Source: Rodentolepis nana (lineage: Eukaryota; Platyhelminthes; Cestoda; Cyclophyllidea; Hymenolepididae). From it: DNA of 17,334 bases. Shown here piece by piece: positions 1 to 9,600 of the stretch (positions are counted from its first letter, which is position 1; every line of letters begins with the position of its first letter). Under the pieces are notes generated by a model, which saw nothing but the letters and a program-made list of their open reading frames with translations, searched no databases and had not been told where the DNA came from. The position numbers and the translations under genes are program-made. The DNA is taken from assembly GCA_900617975.1 (NCBI GenBank), contig UZAE01000872.1, forward strand, positions 1 to 17,334, in the 5' to 3' direction.

Positions 1-10
1 TTTATTCATT

Positions 11-29
11 GGGGGGGGGGGGGGGGGGG
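11..29 (+). repeat. G19 homopolymer
   Basis: Nineteen consecutive G bases in an AT-rich intron. The sense (minus) strand of PMCA carries C19. Its length is likely variable and may be affected by assembly error. Confidence 0.95.
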
Positions 30-192
30 TTGATGGTGCCCATATATGTTCTGAATGAAGCGAAACCGTTCAATGTAATTGAGAATTTTAACGGGTAATT
101 TTTATATGTTAATAGACTGCAAAACAGCACTGAAACCAAATACTGCAAGTTTTATGAAAATGAATACTGATAATTATTCAAATTACACTTAC

Positions 193-385
193 TTTGTATA
201 AATTGTGAATTTTGGCCACTAGAGTTTAAAAGAATGTGATAGAATAAAAAGTAACTAATATGTTTTTTTGTTAAATAAAAATGTCAAAACTCTGATTTTC
301 TTTTAAATATTCCTGCAAAGAAAAAAGAAATAAACATTCCCACTAATTTATTCCCCAATTTTATTCATCTATTCTTATTCTTCAG
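193..385 (-). other. Candidate alternative (poison or terminal) exon downstream of PMCA exon 5
   Basis: On the minus strand an acceptor TTTTTTAG|CTGAAG (exon start 385) follows a pyrimidine tract about 50 nt long. A second acceptor, TTTCTTTTTTCTTTGCAG|GAATAT, would start an exon at 312, and a donor CAAA|GTAAGTG could end it at 193. Joined in phase to exon 5, the 385 acceptor adds A, E, E and then a stop (377-375). The 312 acceptor adds GIFKRKSEF and then a stop (286-284). Both outcomes truncate the pump after the A domain. This is a pattern seen by eye, with no transcript evidence. Confidence 0.3.
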
Positions 386-390
386 CTAAA

Positions 391-440
391 AAAGGGAGAT
401 GGAGGGAGGGGGAGAGAGGGGGGAGGGAGGAAGAGAAGGA
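391..440 (+). repeat. Polypurine tract with G-quadruplex potential, next to PMCA exon 5
   Basis: An almost pure A/G tract with G runs at 394-396, 404-406, 408-412, 418-423 and 425-427 and short spacers between them. In the PMCA transcript it is a long C/U tract running directly into the acceptor at 386, so it could act as a polypyrimidine tract. Confidence 0.85.
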
Positions 441-515
441 ACCATATTTGAGTTTTTTGCATAAAAGAAAAACAACTTGAAATGAGGAGTTGACATCGGC
501 GCAGCGGTGTCTTAC

Positions 516-665
516 CATTGGGACTGCCATGAGAATCAAGATGAACAGCTGTTTCGGGAAGGTCGCCATGCATATTGTTGAGGAGGGAGTAGATTATTCC
601 AGCTTGCGAGTTCTTCCCTACCGCAATAACTAACATCCTTCCCGACCCCTCCATGACGTGGGTTC
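516..665 (-). CDS. PMCA exon 5 (end of actuator domain, residues 235-284)
   Basis: The acceptor is TTTTCCTTAG|GAACC at 666 and the donor is CAATG|GTAAGA at 515. It is 150 bp, phase 1 on both sides. It encodes [17 protein letters not shown], then [11 protein letters not shown], both strongly conserved in PMCA, then a divergent hydrophilic stretch ([21 protein letters not shown]). That stretch corresponds to the cytosolic linker before TM3, where vertebrate PMCA genes have alternative splice site A. The next coding exon should begin the KxxKSVLQGKL-type segment and TM3. It is not found between here and position 1. Confidence 0.95.
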
Positions 666-3600
666 CTAAGGAAAATAACAAAAATAAAATCGTAAAGAAT
701 CTCTCAAAAATCCACACAGTCTGAACAATTGAAGAGAATCAAGTCTACTTAGATTAGATCACCTTTGTTGGCGACAATAAAATCTTCAAGACGTTAGATA
801 ATGATTTGAAACAAGTGATAAGGTTGTAATCAGGAAGGTAGTACACTAATTGCAGATTAATCGCTTATTAGGAAAATGTATAAATTAGACTCAATATCAA
901 AAATATTTACTTCATAACTATGATATAAGTAGATTGTGGACAGTAAAAATTGGCTTAAAAGTGTGAAGACTAATAAATTACAATCAAGAAGGTTTCCTGG
1001 ACTTATTATTATTCATGGATCGCTGTTTTTGTCAGTGAACGGACCTCTAGTCTACAACGGACTTGACAGACATGCTTTCAGAACATGTCATTTCATGGCG
1101 CCAACTCTCCATTGCGCAATCAAAGTCAATAAGTGATTTCTCTTTTCTCCGTGATCAATATAATTTTGATCTGTCATTAAAAAACCGTTTTGTCCATGAT
1201 CTTAGAGGCAAATAGCAGGCGCAAAATTGTAAGTTCAAGGCAATTTGAACCACCTTTGTCTAAATGATGTGATAATTCAAGGATTATAAATGAGATTTTT
1301 GTATCCCATATGATGTCACCTTAGTGATCAAGTAATTCCAGTAAGTAATAACATTTGTCTTTGTTTAACGCGATAATCATTCGTAGGAGCAACTAAAAAT
1401 AGATATAGGCCAAAATGATGCCATTCACACTTAATGTTCATCAATAATTGAGGAAAATGTCCAAATTTAGCAGTAACAATTACGGTTTAATTAATGTAGG
1501 CAATAACCCGTTTTCGCGCCTGCGTAATAAAGTAACTAACACCGCTTCAAATTGGAAGCAACATTGAGAAGGTAACTGGAATCACGAGATAAAACAGTTC
1601 AACCAGAAATACTGCAAGGAAAACTTTGATCAATTCTTAGTGAAATAAAATAGGGAAACGTTTCTAGTTATAAAAATATAACTTAACTATTCCAGAGCTC
1701 CAAGAACGTTTGTTTATTTCGATGACATGAACACCCAATCGATTCGACCAATTCGTCAATAATTTCTGATCGCCTTTAACGTTCATTCACATCAAATTCT
1801 CGGATTTAAAATTAGGGATAGTAGATTATGATGTAGTTAAATTTAAAAAAAACATACAACCTGATGATTCCAGAATTCAACTTATGGAAGATTATTTTGA
1901 AATTCTATCATTATTTTCTCCTTCTATACGTCTTTCAAAGTTCACAATACACTGGGCTTTATTAGCTTCCTTCACTCCCAGATACCTTATAGTAATAAAA
2001 GTGCAAAAAATCCTTTTTGATAGATATTAATAGAAATGATAAATCGGATAATGATTAGAAAGGTTCAATTAATTGCATGAAGCACTTCGTGCAGTAAGTA
2101 CCGTGGGGGTCAGGGTGGGGGGGGGGGCTGTTTTCCTCATGTATTTGCCCAGATTGGCAACAAAATAGAATGTGGATTAATATGCGCTAGCGGAATTATG
2201 CAATCAGAGTCGGTGATTGGTTATTCGATTTTAAATGAACACCTTCCGAACTACCACTAATCTGCTTAGACTATATGATTTAAAAGGTTGAGCAATTATT
2301 ATTAAGGGGGTTGCCGGACTGAAGAGTCTTAGTGGCGAGAGATTTGATGACGCTGAATTTTTCCGTTTCAGGTTTCCATTTGAATTTTTATTCGCATTAT
2401 GGCAGCCAATCAAATAAATTTATGTAATTTTCTAAAAGTGCACAACTGAGAGAGACCTGGCGTCAACTGAGTCCCACCTCATTGAACATGACTATTTTAA
2501 GTATTTGAATAATTACGTCAATTATTAGGAATGAAGCCAAGTTAATCCTCATTTTGAAAAGCCCGTAAAATCCTCGTCCATAAACGAAGGCGGATAAGGT
2601 TTTGCATTGAAAATACGCTTTCTCAACCAAGTATTTCATAAATGTAGGGGAAATGGGGATTGCTTATTTAGCTGGATAAATGCAATTATTTAATAATAAT
2701 TCTTTGAAGTTAAGCTAAAGTAAGTGTAAATTCATCCTAATTTTGATACGCACTACGCAGAGCTGTAGATTTAAGGCTTCATTCAGGTCTATTTAAGGAT
2801 TTTAATTGAGACTTCGCTCGATAAAGGATGTTGGTTTGAATTCCATGCAATCACCTATGTGGATTACCCATTTGAATACGCGAGAATGCATTCCTGCTGG
2901 TTGGGTTGGTTTGCAAGTAAATGAAGCATGCAACGACCTTCATGTCATTCAAATTGACCATTAACAATACGGCATCGAGGAGTTTAATAAATATGTGCTT
3001 TATAGTCATCATAACCTTAAATGTACACAATTTACGGAATTTCCAGCCATCTCCAATCTGACATAATAACAAGTGTAAGGTGGCAAATATTGACAAACAT
3101 TTAATAAAAGAACCAAAGTGAATGAGCAGGATGGAACCTTCTTGGCAAACAAAATGGACAAGCATTTATTAAAATTCATGGAAAAAACAGAAAAATCCTA
3201 ACTTTGGAACCCGCTATACACATTTAATAGATATTGTACAACCTGAATTGAGCCATCAGGTGAATCGAGGTGCTTTTCAGTCTAACTGAACAACATATTA
3301 CTTGGTTTCGGTTAATTCGCCCAATTAAATATGGTTGTATTTTTTCTGTGGTTTATAATACTAATATTACTTTCGTATTTTCAATACTAAAATAAAGTTC
3401 ATCTCGCATTCCTTTGATAGGACATCGATCATCAACCTCGACAGTTTGTGGACAAAATTCGAATTACGAGAATTGGGATTGTGTATGGCAACGTACAATC
3501 AGAGTCAATTTCTAAAAGAAAGATTTTACTCAGAAGCCGTGTACTGGCTATTGCGTGTAACTGAATGAAAGAGGTAGGAGCTTCTCAAATTTTTCAAAAT

Positions 3601-6600
3601 ACACTTTGAAAACAAATGAACTGGCCTAAACGAAGGCCACTTCTAATTCCTTCTACAAAGAGGCAATTGGTTAATGGACAGATTTGCGTTGCTATATATT
3701 TGCAAGTTCTATAAAATAATTTAAAGCAGACGCTGAATGCAATTTTCAAAATGTTCAATTAGAAATAATTGAAAATGACGGAATAAACGCCTGGCATAAG
3801 CAAAAAATGCCAAAAGGCAAGTCGTCTTCCAAATAAATGCCCATTTCGTCCAGTGGATCGTGTTGTACGTGTGTGTATGTGTGTGTTGCGTATTTCGATG
3901 GAGATTTGAAAGTAGCAAGCCCTTAATGGACACATTCAGCAAGCTAGTTTTTGTTAGGCTTCATGGGTAAGTGCTTAGCTTCCAAAAAATGTGAATCACC
4001 CAATATGAACGCCGCCACGAGGCAGTCTTCGCTGCAGGGCCTGTATTTTCGGTGTCTGTTTCGAAAAAAACGCCTTTTGCTTTGCCAGGGCAGTTGCAAG
4101 CCCGCAAAAAGATTTATTACGGTGAAGATGGCAATTAAAATCGGGAAATTTAAGAAATAATAACCGATATTCGGTTGATTATGGGAAAAAGCGTTTCTGT
4201 TTATAAGCCAAAACTTATAGCATCTAAACATTTCTCCATGGCCAACTAATGATGCGTTTACGTCCCTCATTTTGATTGCTATTAGTTATTTTCATGAATC
4301 AATAGGCCCAATTGTTTTCACCTTTTTGAATACATTTTCATAGTATTGTCATGCGGTTTAATAATTGTTTAGGCTTGCAACTTTCCAACGCGCTTATTTT
4401 AATTCCGAAAAAAAAGATTGTCTCTTTAGGTAAGCAATCAATACTCGTAATTAAAATCTTGCGTTTAATCAAGGAAATTAATTCATTTTCGAATGAATGT
4501 GTATTTTTATCACTTGTCTGTCTTTATTAACTGAGTTCTATTTAAAGAACGTGTATTTCTTCACGATTGTACTAGAACATAATGAGCCCGGTCAAAGTCA
4601 CGCAGAGGGAAGCCATGTGTATCATCATTAAAACTGGAGCCTGTAAAGGTCAACATATATTTCACACTCCACCTATGGCTAAATTAAGCTTCACTAATAA
4701 TTAAAAACATTTTAGGCCAGTTTAACTTCTTAGTCCCTTAAAGTGAAAACTACAAACGAAAGTCGACGATCTTTATATGTGAAAAAATGGACACTTAATA
4801 GCCTTTTTGTGCTTGTCAGAGTCCAATATTTGTCAGTAAATACTTATGGCTGATCAAGGAATGTTCAGATCAACAAATACAAAAAATATTTAAAATATTT
4901 CTTTAGAATCCACTTAAAGATCAACTGTTTAAGATTCGCTCATGTCACCTCTTTTGCTCTCCTCACTATTACCCTCGTCTGTTGTAACGATGACGAAGAG
5001 GGTGTGAGCGTTGCATTTGACCGAAAAGAGTTTACTTTGAATAAAATCTGATGAGCATTGATATATTATAAACTTTATTAAAACGGAATTGGAACACATC
5101 GGGATGGTAGGATCAATCATGAAGATAAATCTGGACACGTTCATAATGAGCAAATTCTGACTCATGAATCTTAATTTGATCCATACGAATTCAATTCAAT
5201 TCCTAATAAGGAGATATGAACATCTAGAGACTTCTGAAATTCTAAATAAGACTTAATAAGCTGCTTTCATTTGAGCCCTTTCTCCGATAAACTACGGTTC
5301 CCATCATTAAATGTCCTTCCTTATGATTTTAGCATCATTACGGAAATTAATTATAATTATTTGAAGGATTCATTCACCAGAAAGAAGTGTTGGATCCAGG
5401 GTGGTGCTTTTCTTGACGTGATCGGATTCACCGGTTAGAGAACTCTCGTCGATTTTTAGGTCTGTCGATTGAAGAACAACTCCATCGGCTGGCAACAGAT
5501 CACCTAAAATGAAAGACAATGCTTAACTTAGTAACTGGGATGGTGAATTTAAGCATCTTGTAAGCAGTCAAATTTAGTTTGTTTATCAATATCGATAAAG
5601 GAAAGTAATTACAAAGTTAACACAGTTTTAATCAACATCAAAAATGACTTTTCTTGGTAATTGCGACCACGTAAGAAAAAGTTCATACTGCTTTCGTACT
5701 GAAGGAAGACATGTTAATAAACAAGGTTCAAGATGTTACTTTAGAAAGAGAGTCATGACATTTTTTAAAGTTAGTGGAAACCAAATTGAGCACTTTTGGC
5801 AACCCTGAATAAATTGCATCTCTCAGAAATCGATAATTGATTATTGGGTTCTTAGACCCCCCCCCCCCAACTTATAATAGTCGTTTCGCCTCCACGGTAA
5901 CTATCGTCAACTTTGAAAGAAAACAATTTTTTTATATAAAGATTTATATATGATCAAATTAATGGAGCTTCTACTTTAAATGACAAATTACCAATCATTT
6001 TATTGAGTCCATATAGTAGGCAGCGCATGTGCTTGTAATTATTACCATAAATTTGTATGTCAAAGTAACATCTCATTAATTATTTGGCATCTATTTCCAT
6101 TAGCAAATGTTTCAAATCGTCCTTTCAAAACCAAGAATGAACGATGGGTCGCATTTCGGTTTAAGTTTTAACCTGAGCATTATCTTACCCTTTCAAGTAG
6201 CATTCAAATAATTCGAGTCTTCTAGAAGCTTTATTGTTCAAGTGAATTCAAAATGGGCTTTAGAGGTATGGAGAACGTGCAGGAAATCCGCTAATCTTAT
6301 GATTTCTGTAGCTACGTTATCGAGGGGAGAGGGGTGGAGGTGGGGAGAGGGGGAAGTGGTCTAGAGGTTACTTAGAATGCTTTGCATTTAATTAACCCAA
6401 CAATTCCTTCTTTTTTACCTAGAATTTTGTAATTCAAAATCGCTTTTAACCTAAGTGCTAAACTGCTTTGTTTAAATGAAATTTATAAAAAAAAATTTAT
6501 GTAAGAAGCGTTAAAGTGATCTAAAAATAGAGCAAAATTAAAGGCCGTGCTAAGTGTTGACACAAAGCTACGCTCAGCAAGATTATATGTATATATGACT

Positions 6601-9600
6601 TCTAGAGGCAATTTAATGGCCACAAACCAGAAATTCATCTACTTATTCCATTTTAGGGTTTTATGACTCCCTTTACTTAATGTAACAAAACATATTTTCA
6701 ACTATGTATGAACTGCTAAATTAAGTTGACATGGTTTAAGATTCAAAGAGCCCTTTAAAATTGACTCTTTTAGTGACAAATTAAAGTCCTTAAACCCACA
6801 GAACTGAAGTATTTATTATTTTAAAAGCATCATAAATGAGTAGTTTGAAATTGACTTCCAATCTGAGTCTGTGTCAATTTCTTCATAGCCAATGCCTCTT
6901 CTAAATTACGGTCATATTATTTTCATTAATATTATAAATGAATAATCAATTAATCCTCAATATTTTTCCTGCAATATGTGTCAGTTCCCGTACCATTTGT
7001 TTTTTTGCGGAATAGGAGACAATCCGTTCAAGAGTTTGCGCCAATATTTTTTGAGAGGGGTCAACTTAATGATATTTAAACAAATGCTTTTGGAAATAGC
7101 ATATTTGGAAAACTCTCTGCTTGCAATAGTTCCACCACAAGTGCTTGTCTTTCATCTTGAAAAGTCCATTTCTCCAACTATTTCATTTATCTGATGGCTT
7201 CCAAACCTAATGGCTCAAGGCATAATATCTTAAAGGGAAATTTAACGATGAAATTTTAAGTAAAGAGCATTGTCATTTATGTGTGCCAGTATTAATGATC
7301 ACAAACAGTTGTAAAAATATAATCTCTTATCGAAATAAAAATTTCCTGCATGCTTGAATTGCTTAGGATAAAGAGTCCCTAATTACAAGTTAGGCCCATT
7401 GATAAACATTGTTTCGATCTCAATACAACAGCATGCCCATATGAGACTTAAAATCAATTAATGAGCCTCATTGATTGGTTCTAATGTATATTCATGCAAA
7501 CGTTACGTAAAACTCTTGTCAGTTAACACGTATTCTTACTAATTGTGTTAGTTAGTTAGTTATATTCATTTTACTAGAATTAAATCACTGCGAAAGTTTA
7601 GCGCCCCACCTATTCGCTATAATTGAAGCTGGAAGTCATGTGGATACTCTTGTAGAGGTTTGCAAGAAAGAGGGAAATAAAATGATTTTGAAGAGTTACA
7701 GTTACTTCCATCAGCAGTTAGATTTGAGCAATTTACTGAAGTGGTTTTTTATAGCTAAAATATCTCTTGAATTGGTATCTTAGACAATAAACTAAAAGCA
7801 ACGTTTGTAATAATTGTTTTTGAATTTGACAAATTAACATGCTTTAAGCGTCAACTTGGAGTTCCATGGGTTTATCATTGCTCGAATTGAATTTTTTGAA
7901 AAAAATATTAAAGTTATTTGCGTTGCTTACTTATTGTTTTAACTTTATTTATTGATTTTAAATGTTTATCTTCACAGAATTCCGTGAAATTCACCTTGAA
8001 AAGCGTAAAATTTGTCAATAGTATTAAAATCAAAGAAGTTGCATAATGCCTCACCATATTTCACAAGACATACGTCTCCAACAACGATATCGGCGATCGA
8101 TATATCCTTGATGAGACCACCCCGAAGAACTGTGAATTTCTGTTCAGCCTCAATTCGATTTTGAAGGCCACGAAACTGCTTCTCCTTCTGCCAGTCATTG
8201 ACTGCTACCACCAAAACCACTACGATAACAGCAACTAGAATAGCAACACCTTCAATCCAACCTGTCTCATTCTCTGAAGGTTCGCCATTTGTGCGAGAGG
8301 GATTGACTGAAAGAAAATGAAGGACTTATCAACTTGGTACTCGTACTTCAAGGCGGTTCGCAGAACAAGTTCTGTTCTCTTTCCCAGGAGAAAAGTTATA
8401 AAATATTGAGTAAAAAAACAAATAGCAGCTTGTATTTATTTAAAATTCTATATTTCAAATTTCAGAGTTGTTTCCACTAATTTATTTAAAATTTTACCCA
8501 ATCTGCAATCGCACCCTATGAAGAAGAATGGGTGAAATTTAACGACCTCTAACAACTCTATTGACAATATTATTATTATCTTTGATTTTGTATTCTTTAA
8601 AACAAATAGGTATCGAGAAAGGGAAAACTTTACTGTTTAAGTTAATTTGACGATACTGAATCATCTTAGCAACGCTTATAAACGAGGATCTTGCCAATAT
8701 ATGGCTGTGTCATTTAAAACAACTTAAAATTAATTTAAACCTTGCTCAGTCGAAAGCATAAAAACAATTAGTAATGATAAAGAAGTTGAAGAACTATCGA
8801 AAGACATTGCTTTTTCAAAATTACAAAAAAAATTGATCAGTTGGTCAGTAATTTTTAAAAAAAAGCTTTTAAGTCCTCTGATTTGGCTCAATAAGAATCA
8901 AATAATGAACGTTAAAAGCGAAGGAAAAATCGATTTATAGAAGGAAGTAATTTAAACTCATTGAGAGTCCTGCATGTTTTAATAAAATTATATGTATCTT
9001 ATTAAAATCAGCCAATTAAGAAACATTATTGATCTGTATCGCTTCAAAAATGGTATTGGCTTATTCCTTTTTTTCAAGAAAAAGTGAATTTGGCTCACGC
9101 CTCCAGCATTTACTTCAAACGGAACTTCAAAGCCAGCTAAGAAGACGAAAAGCACCGTATTGAGCACCAAAAAAAATAAATTAGTTGAAATCACAGACTT
9201 TTAACTCCTATTATTTCAATGTTACAAGTTCTGAAAAATATGTCCATCTTTATTTGCCAATCATCTTCTCTTTTGTGCACCTTTTGACGCAGTCTTATAT
9301 ATATTACCTTTGTCCTTCACACAAAACTGTCCATCAAGTAAGTTTTTCGAAATTGATTACTACATATTGCATACGACTGTTTAGCTCTTAATTGACACTT
9401 TCCAAACCTACCATATTTTCTCCTGTTTCTTTAAATTTAAACTAGGTGGATTGGATTTAGTTTTCGTCCCATTTACGTTCAATACCTAATTGTTTCCCAT
9501 AACTAAAAGAATTTCTCTCCTCAGTCTAATTAATATTATTAAAACTATCGATTTTTTGTAAAAATGGGGAATAGAAACAGGAATAGCAACGTTAAACTGC

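Larger units (their letters stand above)
1..515 (-). other. Start of PMCA intron after exon 5, truncated by window edge
   Basis: No continuation of the PMCA reading frame could be found before position 1, so this is intron in the main transcript. It contains a polypurine tract at 391-440, two good minus-strand splice acceptors ending at 386 and 313, a good minus-strand donor at 192, two minus-strand AATAAA hexamers (365-360 and 352-347) and a G19 run at 11-29. Apart from these it is AT-rich and without recognisable content. Confidence 0.85.
666..5377 (-). other. PMCA intron 4 (4,712 bp)
   Basis: This intron lies between exon 4 and exon 5. The ORFs in it, up to about 108 codons, are AT-rich, low-complexity or without any motif I recognise, and I treat them as chance. 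It holds a G-rich stretch at 2105-2127 and an imperfect GT microsatellite at 3869-3886. No exon, RNA gene or transposon core was recognised. Confidence 0.85.
5504..8054 (-). other. PMCA intron 3 (2,551 bp)
   Basis: This intron lies between exon 3 and exon 4. It holds a C12 run at 5857-5868, a G-quadruplex-type tract at 6324-6353 and a (GTTA)4 repeat at 7547-7562. The plus-strand ORF at 6976-7194 resembles no known protein to me. No other gene was seen. Confidence 0.87.

Noticed and set aside
3944..4270. The longest open frames outside the PMCA exons (108 codons here; 104 codons at 2851-3165)
   Set aside because: Neither has a motif I recognise, matching splice signals in context or biased composition. 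Both lie inside PMCA intron 4, and several such frames are expected by chance.
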